Shown here one piece after another: positions 46,954-58,000 of a stretch of 58,000 bases of DNA. Positions within the stretch are counted from its first letter, which is position 1. Every line of letters starts with the position of its first letter. Under the pieces are notes generated by a model. That model worked only from the letters and a program-made list of their open reading frames with translations. It searched no databases and was not told the DNA's origin. Source of the DNA: Cryptomeria japonica. Taxonomy: Eukaryota > Streptophyta > Pinopsida > Cupressales > Cupressaceae. The stretch is taken from the NCBI RefSeq assembly GCF_030272615.1, contig NC_081415.1:263180925-263238924 (forward strand), written 5' to 3'. Both the position numbers and the translations under genes were made by a program.

Positions 46954-48006
46954 TTAGGTCTTCAAATGCTTGATGACAAAGGGTTTTAGGTCTTCAAATG
47001 CTTGATGAGAATCCTCATTCCATTGGAAAGTGATATTATTTTTAATCAATTGTGTGAAGGGAAAGGTGTGATCCGCAAGTTGAGAGATGAACCTATGAAT
47101 AGGTTGGATCTTTCCTTGCAAACTTTTTAGTTGAGAAACATTCTTAGGAGGTGGCATGTTAACAATAGAATCTATCTTTTTTGTATCCACCTCAACGCCA
47201 TGATGTGAAACTATGAATCCTAATAAATTTCCACTATCCACACCAAAAACATATTTTTGGGGATTCAAAAGCATGTTGTACTTACGAATTCTCTCAAAGA
47301 TTTAACAAAGGATCTTAACATGATCTGTACAAAGGGTGGATTTGGCCAAGATGTCATCAACGTAATCTTCTAAAGTCTTATGCATATAATTATGGAAAAT
47401 GAGAGTCATAGCATGCGGATAGGTTGTGCCTACATTTTTTAATCCAAAAGGCATCACAATCCAACAAAACGTACCCCAAGGAGTTGTGAAAGTATTTTTG
47501 TATTGATCTTGGGGATTGATAAAGATTCGATTATATCCTAAGAAACCATCCATAAAGGATAGTAAAGCATGCTCTGCTACCGAATCCACTATCATATCAA
47601 TATTTGGGAGGGGAAAATAATCTTTGAAAGAGGCCTTGTTCAAATCATGAAAATCAGTACACATCCTAATCTTGTTTTCAGCTTTAGCCACTGCCACAAT
47701 GTTCGAAATCCATGAGGAATAATTGATAGGACAAATGAATCCAACATCCAACAATTTTTCAATCTCATCTTTAACAAGTAATGCCACTTTAGGGTGAATC
47801 TTTCGAATCTTTTGCTTCACAGGTTTAGCATCAAGAAGTAAGACAATGTTATGAGTGACAATCCTATGATCTATACCAGGCATGTTAGAATATATCCAAG
47901 CAAAAATCTCAAGGAATTCATGTAACAACTCAGCATATTGTTTTTTCTCTTCTTCGTCAAGACAGTTCCCTATCTTGATGATCTTATCTTCAATGCAAGT
48001 ATCCAT
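46954..48006 (-). pseudogene. Element A reverse transcriptase, right
   Basis: Frames 48,006-47,302 (234 codons) and 47,274-46,954 (106 codons). The CGA at 47,803-47,805 keeps the first frame open where the left has TGA, and the 11 bp lost on the left are present near 47,228. YVDD and the motif A Asp (SFMDGFLGYN) are intact. The stop between the frames (about 47,302) is shared with the left. Confidence 0.88.
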
Positions 48007-48042
48007 CTTGATATCAATGGTGTCATTTATTAGGAGATTGCT

Positions 48043-48486
48043 TTATTGAGGATAATCTCTCAATTGAGAAAATTCTTTAACTATCTCATCATTATTTCTT
48101 TCTTTCCCAAAGTAGGCTTTCACATTTAAACAATAGGGAAAATTGTGATTATAGTGATAAGGAGGAAGGTTGTCATAAGCTCCCAAGAATTCAGCTAAGG
48201 AATCATCGGTAGAAAAAACATCCAAATCAAAGACATAAGAAGGGTCAAAGTCAATATATTCTGGATATTTTAGTGAGAGAGAAGCAGAAATGACATTAAC
48301 ACTAATAGATGGTCTCTTAGAGGCTTTAGTATGCTTGAAAGGATCATAACCAAGCCCAAATGTCATATCATGAAAGTTGTTTTCCAAGGGAACCTTAATC
48401 CCTTATTTTATAGCACCACATCCATTTCCATTATGTCCACACCTAGCTAGGATGTGAAAACTAGGAGCATAAAGATTAGTCATTTT
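48043..48486 (-). pseudogene. Element A linker with G-patch-like segment, right
   Basis: Frame 48,387-48,043 (TFGLGYDPFKH...) preceded by the glycine-rich stretch near 48,406-48,450. Several substitutions against the left (for example R for G in ASK(R/G)PS). Confidence 0.5.
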
Positions 48487-48665
48487 TGAAGAAGAAGGAG
48501 GATTTTCAAAAAGTTATTACTCAATGGCCCAAACAAAGTAGATTGCTTTTTAGGTTCTTCTTCTTCTTTCTTCTTTTCAACCTTAGGTTCTCTAGGCGGA
48601 ATTTTGTATTCCCCTATGAAAGTAGGATTGAAATCAAGGGATCCCCAATCATCTTCTACAAGAAT

Positions 48666-49223
48666 CTATTTAGGAGAGAATGTATTCTCAATTATAGAAT
48701 TAGGCTGAGAATATTCTTCCTCATGAACCTTAGGTCCACTTGAAGAAGAATTGGGGATCGATCCAGATATAGGAGATAGGTTTGATGAGATATTCTCACT
48801 AATCATAGTAGAAATTTTAGAGGAATTGTCTAAGATAGTTGGGGAAGAATTGATTGAAGAGGATTTAGAACTTGATGTTTGTAAACAAGCCTGAAATTGC
48901 GTGTCTCCTAACAAGGTATATGGTATATTGTTGTAAATGAATTTAATTTTCCTATGCAATGTAGAGGGAACAACTTGCATGCTATGAATCCAAGGTCTTC
49001 CTAGCAACAATTTGTATGTCAACTCTCCAAACATAACATGGATAGGCGTAGTTAAAGTAACAGGACCTACCTTAATACGAAAGGTGATGATACCTAGTGA
49101 ATATTTAGCTACATTATCAAAGCCACAGATAGTGAGAGAATTGGGATTGATAAGAGATGTATCAACATTGATCTTATGCAACAGGTTAATGCTACAAACA
49201 TTAAGGCGAGAACCATCGTCCAC
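48666..49223 (-). pseudogene. Element A aspartic protease and linker, right
   Basis: A 185-codon frame reading through 48,897-48,899 (CAA), where the left has TGA. The active-site motif is DDGS (DNGS on the left), followed by LLGRPWIHSM and a Ser-rich linker ending near 48,666. It is the longer and better preserved of the two protease copies. Confidence 0.82.
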
Positions 49224-49340
49224 TAATGTTCATCTTATCACGTTATCATTTATGATAACCACAATCATTAAGGGATCATATTATTGTTGAATGTCATTAG
49301 AAGACAACTCATCTTGTGTAAATACAATATGTGCCTTAGG

Positions 49341-50280
49341 TTATGTAATAGAGTGAATCAATGAAGACACATTATTGGATGTCACTATGGGTGGGACATT
49401 CAATATTTTCAAGGAATCTTGTAGCATTCCATGATGAGTCGAGGAAGTTTGAAGAAAATCCCAAAGGGTTATCTTGGTAGGAGTAGCTTTAAATTGTTTG
49501 AAAAGATCATAGTCCTTACCAAGGGTTTGTGAAATATGAGGCTCTTGAGGAAGAATGAGTTGAGGATCAGGTAGAGGCGTCAAAACAACTGGAGGAGGGT
49601 TAGGTTGCCTATTATTTTTTGTGTTATAGGAATGGGCACCTACATTATAACTATCCTTAGTAAGTTGTCTAGCATAGCTATATGAACTCTTAGTGGGATC
49701 CCTTCCTTGAACTATAATGATGGGTTTGTTTAGAGTGCTAAAGGAATCATGACCATATCCACCTTGAACCATGAAAAGAGGTTGATTAGGAGGAGGTGAA
49801 GCTAGAAAAGGACAAGAACCTTGGACAATAAAAAGTGGCTTGCTATGTTCACACATTGATCATGTTGAGTAACTTTTTAGATGTATTATTATTATTGTTT
49901 AGAAGTTTAGGTAGAGACATAAAGTCATCAGGGGCATCATCCAATAAATCATGATCATAGTGATTGAAAGGATTATCTTTGGATTCAAAAGGAGACATAA
50001 CACCATAGAGGGAATCATGGGAATCAACTATATTGCTAGATCTAGTGGAGGAGTTGATAGGAATATACCCATGAGAGGGACCATTCAACTTATCTTTCTC
50101 ATCACCATGAAATGGCATAGTAACAAGGTTGATTAATTTTTGACAAAGTGAGGGTTTAGAAGGCTTGGGGTTCAAAAAGTCATCTAGAGCTTCATCTAAT
50201 TCATCCTTACTAAACTCATAATCAACAAAATTTCATACATCATCAAAAGCGTGAGCTTCTTTTAAATAGAAATCTGACAT
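49341..50280 (-). pseudogene. Element A pre-protease frames, right
   Basis: Frames 49,856-49,341 (171 codons, with the three VQG-type repeats) and 50,175-49,849. The first frame is broken near 50,180-50,240, where the left is open from its ATG: the left TTTTAAACCC reads TTGAACCCC here, and CAATTTTG reads GAAATTTTG. No Gag fold recognised. Confidence 0.55.
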
Positions 50281-50639
50281 TTTGAAATGAAAATTGCATG
50301 AAACTTAAACACACAATGTTAGGAAAATGAAAGAAACCTATTTCTTTTCTTTTGTATTTTTCTCTTTTCTCTTTTCTTTTATTTTTATGTTTTGAAAGAA
50401 AATGAAATAAACTAGATCTAGATCTAACAATGCAATGTAATGCAAATGAAATTGGATTCACGTCAGGTTCACTATAGATGTGCAGGGGCAAAAGTGAGAC
50501 AAAGTATGGAAACCCTAATCCCAATCTCATACACACTCATGGAATATGAAAGAGCCTAGGGAGGTAACGCACGTTGGCTACTTCTTATAGGAAAGAGAGA
50601 GTTATGGATTAACTCTTAGGTTTTCTATTCCTTTGTTGT

Positions 50640-52056
50640 AAATGAGAGAGAGGAATGTTGCAAAATGTAGTCTAACCTAGAAAGCAAGTAAGCAAACAAA
50701 TCCTAATCCAAGAATGCATATCAAAGAATAATTGATACACTACTGAAAAGTACAAATTAGAAGGAAAAATCAAAGGTGCACCTATCTCTCAAATCTGATC
50801 AGAAATTTCCAAGACCAGGGTGCCATGCCACTATCTTGATTTTGCAATTTTGGACTTGCAACTGAAGAGAGGGATTATGTGCTCTGTGAATTGTTGTTCT
50901 ACCAAGTCGTGCTGATAGAGGGAAGGACTAGGGTGCGACACCCCTATCTTGGGTAGGACCAGTGCACCACGCCCCTATCCTTGATAGGTTTTCTACACTT
51001 CTAATGTTTTTGAGTGATGTGGATGCATGTTCCAAATCTATACCTACTTCCAGATTCTTGTTTTTGTACCTGCAAGCTGAAAGGGAAAGGTTTGGGGTGG
51101 CTATGTAGGGTTTTGTCATAGTCAAACCCTCGTGTTGGTGATTCCCACCTCCATGAATAGCTAATAATTTATAGAAAATATTTGTGCAAGAACCTTGTGT
51201 ATATGCAAGATCCTAAGAATGATAGTAAGCAACCTAGAGCAACCCTAAAGAGTAAACCCTAATTGCTTATAATTGACAAAGTAAATGCTCTAAATCCATC
51301 ATGCAAAGTGATCTAAAGCATGAATATGAATGAAAATGAATCTTATGCAAAGATTTGAAAACAACATGAAACCATACCCAACCCTAAGGGAGAGGTACAA
51401 GCCAATCATCAACCGATGATCTCCTATTGTTCTTCTACATCTTCAAAAGCCCTAATTGATAAAATGATGCTTAATGAATGTTTAATTTTGTTGAATACTT
51501 CAAAGATATACTCTTTTGTTGTAAAGAAGACTCTAATACTCCAAAAACCTTTTCTTAGATTCTTAGAAATAAGACCCCTTCAAATGAAGAAAGAGAGCTC
51601 TTAAGTATGAAACCCTAGATCTTGATTCCATGTTTAGGCTGACCTAGGATTTGAATTTCCCATTGATATTTTGGGGTTAAGCATTATTATATCAAAGGAT
51701 TGTGCTCCCAAAATTTTGGGGAAAAAGTCGCGGACCATGTGCATTCATGCCACAGTCCAACCAGCTTTTCACCAAATTTTTGGAGCCATTAGATATGATG
51801 ATATTAGAGCACATCCCAAAGTTACAGTTGATTTTGAGATGTTTTGACATGTGAAATCGGGCCTAAACGGTCAAAATAAGACATAATTAGGGCTTATGAT
51901 TAAATGATTCATTGGAGGAATAATATATGAAAAGGGGACACTTAGGGTAAAGGGCCCAACTTTGTAATGTGCAAAGTGATGAGACAAGACCTTAGATTTA
52001 ATTTAATTAATTAATTAAATTCTTAAAGGGGAATGAGAAATGCAATATGCAAGACA
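50640..52056 (-). repeat. LTR-like or 5-prime leader region of element A, right copy
   Basis: Mirror of 5,950-7,330. A third, diverged copy on the same strand lies at 57,004-58,000; correspondence starts at about 50,725 with 57,006 and continues to about 51,740 with 58,000. Confidence 0.55.
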
Positions 52057-52079
52057 CACTAAGGTAGGTGCTAACCTAA

Positions 52080-54830
52080 GTGTTAAATTGTACCTACCTA
52101 GAAAGTGTGTACAATTTACGACACTACAAGACCACAATGAACAATCAATCAAATGATGAGCATACACCAACTCAATTTGATGTGATGAATAAACCTAATG
52201 CACCAATGTTAATACCTCCTATAATTATTCGTAGGAAACCAAATTATCTAATTGACATCGATGAGAATATTTTGAAGCCAATGCCCGATAAAATAAATGA
52301 ACAAACTTATAGAAGAATGGTTAAAATAATGTGGAAACACTATTTTGAAAACATAAATCAAAATGGAAGATGCCAATTAATTGTTGAAATGATTAAAAAT
52401 TTGAATCTTAGAGAGACAGTGAAAATTGTAGGCCTAAGATCATCAAAAAGTAATAGTGAAAGAACTATTGTGAGAAATATATTTGATGCATATCAAGCTA
52501 TTGGTTCAAAATCGCGTACTAAAGATTCTAATGTTACACGACGTGTTATTACATCAACCATAATGAGAAAGAAAATAAAAAAAGATCGTTTGATAAGCAA
52601 AACAAGTAAGTCATTAAACATAAGTAGAACAACATTACGTAAAGCATTAGAGAGGTGGGAGAAAATAGAGGATCCTAACAATAATTCTCTTTGGGAATTC
52701 TCGGGTAGACTAACACTCAAAGACATGGTTGTTGTTGATGCACTAAGAACATTAATTGAAATTCTTTGGCATGACAATGCAAGGGTTTCACCCAACCAAA
52801 GAGATGTTGTTAGAAGGCGAATTGGATCTAGAAATCATGAGCCATATGCCAAACACTATTTGGATATGACTCAAACAAAATTTTATGAAAGATTCCTTCA
52901 AAAGTTTCCTCAATAAGAATTAGTCAAATATTTTTTGAAATGGAAAAACATTTTTATGTTAAGATTAATCATGTAAGCACCATGTGTTGTTGTAGGATGC
53001 ATATTGAATTTTCTATGTACTATAAAATTATAATCATATATGTTATACTTTGCATTCTAATGATGTTTTATAGGAATGTAATATACAAGCACCTCCTAAG
53101 TCACCAAGAGAGTTTATTTCAAGTGTGCTATGTAAAAGACATGATGGTTGCATTTATTATAAGATAGTATCTGAAAGGTTCTTGTGCTACATGCATTGAT
53201 TTGTAACATTTACCAAGATGGGTACATTTGGAGAGCACACATGAAATTGGTAAGAAACTAGTTTCATTTGGAAAATACAAGATAGTCACATATGGGGTTA
53301 AATATGGAAAAGAATTGAAGAGATGTGAGTTAGTGAAAAATGATATATGTGTAGCTTAATTTATGAAAATGTTTCAAGAGAAACTGGTTTATGAGTGCAT
53401 AATGCATACACATAGAGCTTGGTGGTTAGATGAGAAATTCAAGTTATGTAAGGACACATTTACTCTTGGTACCATTGTCTCTATTGTTAATTTTGCTAAA
53501 ATTTATACACTACAACCTCAAAATGAAGTGCAATCCATGTATTACCATTCTACACAAGTTTCTATTTTTGTACACATAGCATTCATGCATGTAGATGATA
53601 GCACAAAGGAGGATAGAAAGGTTGTACGAGAGTATCACTTCTACATAAGTGATGATCGTACTAATTCATCAGGGTTTGTGCAAGGATGCTTTAAAGTTTT
53701 CCATGATAATTTAAGGGAAAGAAACATACAATACAACCAACACATAATATGGTCAGATAATTGCACCCCACAATTCAAGAATGCAAGGATGCTCTATTAG
53801 TTGACTAGAATGCATGTGACAAGCGGTGTACAATATTTTTGGAATTTCACTGAGGATGGACATGGAAAGGGGGACCACGATGGTGCAAGAGCAATAGCAA
53901 CAGAAGAATTAAAGTACGAAGGTGGTGCTGAGTTGATAGATGCAACATAAATTATACGATGGTGTAACTCTACAATGGGACCAGGTAATGTAGGCACATC
54001 AATGGTTCATAGATATTTTTGGTTGGTCAGTGAATCTAACATTGAAAAATATCAAGATTGTTATATAGTTGCAGGATAGAGTGACATGCACTCATTTACA
54101 AGTTCAAATCCAAGTTTACTAGTAATTTATACTAGACAGATTGTATGTTTTTGTTCTTCATGTATGTAATTTTTGTAGGAAGAATGTGAATCATAAGATT
54201 GGGTTGACAAATGGTCTTGTAGACCGTTGGTTCCAATTAATACAATCAAGTTCCCAAAGCACTGCAATTCAACCAGATGGAAGCATCAGTGGATTTTGAG
54301 CATGTATCCGACGTAGTGGAACCAGGTGATTCTTTTGGTTAATTTTTTGCATGAATTTTTTTGGCTCATTTTGTTACATCACACATTATTTTTGGTATTA
54401 ATTATAATTCTATAAAGTGCAGGTCATGTGTACATAGTTGTTGCAAAAGGGAACAATGAAGAATGAACAAATTACTTTTTGTGTTGTTGTATTGAGCTTA
54501 AAAGAAAATTGATGACAACAATCATTTGCAGAGAGGGTATTGACTACCCAATAGGGTCGGTTGTTGTAACAAGCACATGGTTTAGGAGATACCCTATCAA
54601 TAATTTAAATGGTTGGTTGTTCGAGGACTTTGAAACACACATACATATTCTTCATTCCTCCAACCTTGTTGTTGCAACAAATATTAAATTGATTAAGCAG
54701 AATGGTAGACCTCATAACAAGAATTTATGGAAAGTTTGTGAATCCAACCATGAGTCAATACTCGACACAATATGAGTTAGAGATGATCCAGAAGGCTCAC
54801 TTGATTGATTTTGGGTCATCTATAAGTGTT
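52080..54830 (+). pseudogene. DDE-like transposase pseudogene, right copy
   Basis: The most readable copy. A 278-codon frame (52,080-52,916; the first ATG at 52,137 is a likelier start) contains the helix-turn-helix-like segment and ends early because one A is missing near 52,913. The following Cys-rich patch (CCCRMH near 52,980) continues in another frame. The frame 53,363-53,800 contains IVNFAKIY (candidate first catalytic position, Asn), WSDNCTPQFKN near 53,750-53,785, a TAG, then HGKGDHDGA near 53,861-53,887. A C-terminal frame lies at 54,479-54,775. The CGA at 52,539-52,541 is TGA on the left. The pattern suggests a DDE-type nuclease with a Cys/His patch; the family is not named. Confidence 0.62.
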
Positions 54831-54929
54831 CAATTATTGGAGCATTACATTGGTTCAGGGTAGAATGATTTTAAGAATTTTGTATATATCGTCGGGGAAT
54901 TGTTCTATATTCATTTTTTGTATATATAA

Positions 54930-55160
54930 ATTCCCATGAACTAATTTGTTCATATTTAGAGGAAAATTTTTGTATATTTAAATGGTCATGAGTTAATTTG
55001 TACATATTTAAATGTCAAATATTGTATATTTAGATGGCCATAAGTTGGATTTTGCATATTTAAATGCCAAATTATATATAAATTCCCATGAGCTGATTTA
55101 TAAATAATTTTTTTCTATATTTAAATAGCCAAGAGCTGATTTGTCCATTTTTAGAGGTAA
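54930..55160. repeat. AT-rich minisatellite, right copy
   Basis: Mirror of 2,845-3,075, about five units of about 50 bp. Immediately outward (about 55,165-55,225) are about 45 bp rich in TTTGTA/AATTT that the left arm lacks. Confidence 0.8.
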
Positions 55161-55344
55161 TTTTTTTAATATGTGTCAATTTTTGTATTTGCAAATTTTT
55201 GTAAATGTAAATTTGTGCATAAATAGAATTTTGTGATGCATTTTGTATTTTTTATTATGCTTGACATTTTGTATGATTATTTATGAGTACATGACCTAAT
55301 TTATGACTAGTTATGAGTACATGTGTATGACTACCGTATGTCTG

Positions 55345-56982
55345 TAGATGTTCGAGTGAGATGAGAGGTACAACAGGAGCATGCCTATTGTAAACCTGCC
55401 CACTTGGATGTGCTTGTGCTACTAGTTTGTTCCCATGATGAATGGAATCAAATTTAGCCTATCTTGCAACCTTGCATTGCATGCATTTGAAGATTTTCTC
55501 ATGAGTCTTGAATAAATAAGATAGGTAATTTTAGATGGGCCTCACATGACCCTATAGGTTCAAACAGATCAATTGTATGTGTCCTGGATTGCGAGAAACA
55601 GTTCGTCAAAGTTTGATAATTTTTTGGACATAGGGCACTTGAGAGATCACGTCGGTAGGGTATGGCTCTGGATGTTCAAGTGATTTGGGAGGCACAACAT
55701 GAGCATACCTACTGTAAACCTTCCCACCCGATTGCACTTGTGCTATTGCTCATGCCCATGACAAATGAAATCAAATTTTGCCTATCTTGCAACCTTGCAC
55801 TGCATGCATTTGATGATTTTTGTACCAACTGAAAAAATGCTACCATGTGAAAATAGTACCAAATCTTCAAGAGTCGAGATAGGTTGTTGTAGATAGGCCT
55901 CACATGACCCTATAGGTTCAAATGGATAAATCGTATGCATCATGGATTGTGAGAAATAATTCATCAAAGTTTGACATTTTTTGGACTTAGGGCACTTGAG
56001 AGATCGGGCTGGTAGGGTATGGCTCTGGATGTTCCTGCGAGATGGGAAGCACAATAAGAGCATTCCTACCATAAACCTACCCACCTAGCTATTCCCATTC
56101 TATTGGTTGGTGCCCACAATGGACGCAATCAAATTTGGCCTATCTTACAACCTTGCATTGCATGCATCTGATGATTTTCGCACCAACTAAAAAATGCTAC
56201 CATGTGAAAATAGCTCAATGTCTTCAAAATAAAGATAGGTCATTTTAGATGGGTCTCACATGACCCTATAGGTTCAAACAGATCAATCATATACATCCTA
56301 GATTACGAGAAATAGTTCATCGATGTTCGACAAGTTTTTTGACTTAGGGCACTTGAGAGATCGCATTGGTACGGTATGGCTCTGGATGTTCGAGCGAGCT
56401 AGGAGGCACAACAAGAGCATTCCTACCATAAAAAATGCCCACCTAGAGGCACTCATGTTTTTGGTTCATGTCCACGACCAATGGAATCAAATTTAGCCTA
56501 TCTTGCAACCTTGCATTGCATACATCTGACGTTTTTTGTACCAACTGAAAAAATGCTACCATGTGAAAATGACTCTGAGTCTTCAAAAACTGAGATAGGT
56601 CATTGTAGAAAGGCCTCACATGACCCTACAGGTTCAAACAAATCAATCGTATGTGTCATGGATTGTGAGAAACTATCAATAAAATTTTGATAATTTTTTG
56701 GACTTAGGGGAACTTGAGAGATTGCACTGATAGGGTATGGTTCTAGCTGTTCCAATGAGTTGGGAGGCCCAACAAGAGAATTCCTACCATAAAGCTACCC
56801 ATGTGGATGCGCTCATGCTTTTGGTTTTTACCCATGATGAATGAGATCAAATTTAACCTATCTTGCAACCTTGCATTGCATGCATCCGATGATTTTGCAC
56901 CAACTAAAAAATGTTACCATGTGAAAATGGATTTGATTCTTCAAAAACCAAGATAGTTCATTATAGATGGGCCTCACATGAC
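55345..56982. repeat. Tandem array of the 357-bp unit, right copy
   Basis: About 4.6 units; the anchor GGCCTCACATGACCCTATAG recurs near 55,539, 55,896, 56,252, 56,611 and, truncated, 56,970. The array is cut inside a unit at 56,982, where an LTR-like sequence begins. Confidence 0.92.
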
Positions 56983-58000
56983 TAGAAGTTGTAACTGTTG
57001 AACTGAGAATAACTAATATATTGTTGAAAAGTATAGATTAGGAGACAAATTCAGAGGTGCACCTATGCCACAAATCTGAGCCAAAATGTCCAGGATAGGA
57101 GTGCTACGCCCCTGTACTGATTCTATAGACTAGAAGCTGTAACTGACAGACTAGGATCTAAAGACTGCAAACTATTGTTCTACCAAAATGTGCCCAAATA
57201 TAGGAGGACCATGGCACCATTCCCTTGTCCCAGGGGTTTCTGGTGAGATTTGGTCCCTAGAACTGTGTATGTGTGTGTTGTGGGTCATGAAATTTGTAGC
57301 AATGATTAGATCCTGAACCTATACCTGTAGCTAAAAATAGGGTTTTGAGTGGCTATATAGGGTTTGTCCTCATTCAAACCCCTATTTCGGTGATTTCCAC
57401 CTCAACAAATAGCCGATTTGTATAGTAAAATAGTGTGTGCAAGAATCTTGTGTGTGTGCAAGACCTTAGGATGAATGCAAACAATCTTGAGCAACCTTAA
57501 AGAGTAAACCCTAAATGCTTGTAATTGAAAAATTAAATGCTCTAAATCAATGATGCAAAGTGATCTAAAGCATGAATGTAAAAAAAATTGATGTAATGAG
57601 CCTCGTACAAAGACATGGAAACAACATGGAACCGTACCCAACCCAAAGGAAGAGGTACAAGCCAATCTTCAGTCGATCATCTCCTATTGCTTTCCTACAT
57701 CTTCAAAAGCCCCCAATTGATGAAAGAATGCTTGATGAATGCTTAATGGGTTTTGTTGAATGTTGTTGAAGAATCCAAAAGATCTGCTCCTTTGCAACAT
57801 AAAAGACCCCTTGTGATTGCTCCAAAAATCTTTTTCCTAGATCAAATTCCTTAACCTTTCAAATGAAGAAAGAAGAGCTCTTATGTATGAAACCTTAGAT
57901 CTTAATTTTACCTTTAGGCCGACCTAGGATTTGAATTTCCTGCCAATTTCTTGGGATTAAGCATTATAATATCATAGAACTATGCTCCTAAAAATTTGAG
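56983..58000 (-). repeat. Third, diverged copy of the element A LTR-like region, running off the window
   Basis: From about 57,006 this sequence aligns with 50,725-51,740 on the same strand. Shared blocks include AGGTGCACCTAT, AGAGGTACAAGCCAATC, GATCTCCTATTG, CTACATCTTCAAAAGCCC and GACCTAGGATTTGAATTTCC. Differences and small indels are frequent, far more than between the two arms. It lies outside the inverted repeat and probably belongs to another element continuing past 58,000. The open frames at 57,402-57,769 are not genes. Confidence 0.8.

Larger units (their letters stand above)
44966..50280 (-). mobile_element. Ty3/gypsy element A (Tat-like), right copy, without the 4.4-kb insertion
   Basis: Inverted copy of 7,726-17,465, compact because the LTR-type insertion is absent. 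Frames are longer than on the left: RT 234 codons in one piece, and protease plus linker 185 codons. Catalytic YVDD and integrase Asp/Asp/Glu motifs are still readable, but the integrase is frameshifted. Confidence 0.9.
34210..56982 (-). repeat. Right arm of the giant inverted repeat (about 22.8 kb)
   Basis: This is the reverse complement of 1,068-28,241 without the 4,434-bp insertion. It begins at TAATATAAATGG near 34,210 and ends at GGCCTCACATGAC near 56,982, where the sequence switches from the 357-bp repeat to an LTR-like sequence. Most coding frames are slightly better preserved here: several CGA arginine codons that are TGA stops on the left remain CGA. Private damage includes a 1-bp deletion near 52,913 and a 2-bp deletion near 36,510. 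Relative to the left it has about 45 bp more near 55,165-55,225 and about 18 bp less in the microsatellite near 44,940. Confidence 0.97.

Noticed and set aside
7726-50280. Two independent insertions of the same retrotransposons in opposite orientation
   Set aside because: The mirrored segment spans several element families plus intervening non-coding DNA, and shares old stops and frameshifts.
57402-57769. Possible small genes at the right edge
   Set aside because: They lie in the diverged LTR-like copy, and the equivalent frames are not maintained at 51,100-51,750.
1-58000. A fold-back assembly artefact joining two haplotypes
   Set aside because: Not fully excluded without reads, but unlikely. 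The outer flanks (1-1,068 and 56,983-58,000) are unrelated, a 6-kb unique spacer separates the arms, and one arm has a precise private insertion. A haplotype fold-back should stay homologous to the edges.

Overview
The window is AT-rich, repeat-dominated plant nuclear DNA. The evidence is remnants of two Ty3/gypsy retrotransposons that carry a second (archaeal-type) RNase H, the hallmark of the plant Tat lineage, plus a decayed plant-mobile-domain (PMD) reading frame. Nearly every frame is broken, and I see no intact host gene, rRNA, tRNA or CRISPR. The species cannot be told from this. A large-genome seed plant is likely; a gymnosperm is only a guess, prompted by the LTR-type end TGTAATGCCCCGCCAGG.

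The dominant structure is a giant imperfect inverted repeat. The left arm (about 1,068-28,241) reappears reverse-complemented as the right arm (about 34,210-56,982) around a 5.97-kb single-copy spacer (28,242-34,209). Both outer ends lie inside the window, and the flanks beyond them are unrelated. Mirror pairs add up to about 62,450 near the spacer and about 58,005 further out. The step is a 4,434-bp LTR-type insertion (11,812-16,245, 5-bp target duplication AACCT) present only in the left arm; the right arm holds the clean empty site.

Each arm, read from its outer end inward, contains: (1) a roughly 357-bp tandem repeat array; (2) an AT-rich minisatellite of roughly 50 bp; (3) a broken DDE-like transposase gene of a family I cannot name, on the minus strand in the left arm; (4) an LTR-like region; (5) gypsy element A (pre-protease, protease, G-patch-like, RT, archaeal-type RNase H, integrase); (6) a TC microsatellite and an antisense acidic remnant that may be the tail of a PMD frame; (7) gypsy element B (Gag, protease, G-patch, RT, RNase H, archaeal-type RNase H, integrase); (8) element B 3-prime flank. 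The spacer holds a PMD pseudogene on the minus strand and then non-coding DNA with small repeats. Beyond the right arm, 56,983-58,000 is a third, clearly more diverged copy of the element-A LTR-like region.

The order of events can be read from the mutations. Nonsense codons, frameshifts and catalytic-site losses shared by both arms show that the elements were already dead when the segment was duplicated and inverted. Arm-specific changes came later: four premature stops in the left arm (three of them CGA to TGA), small deletions in each arm, a microsatellite length difference, and the 4.4-kb insertion. The recurrent CG to TG changes, and TAG where CAG would be expected, fit decay of methylated, silenced DNA.
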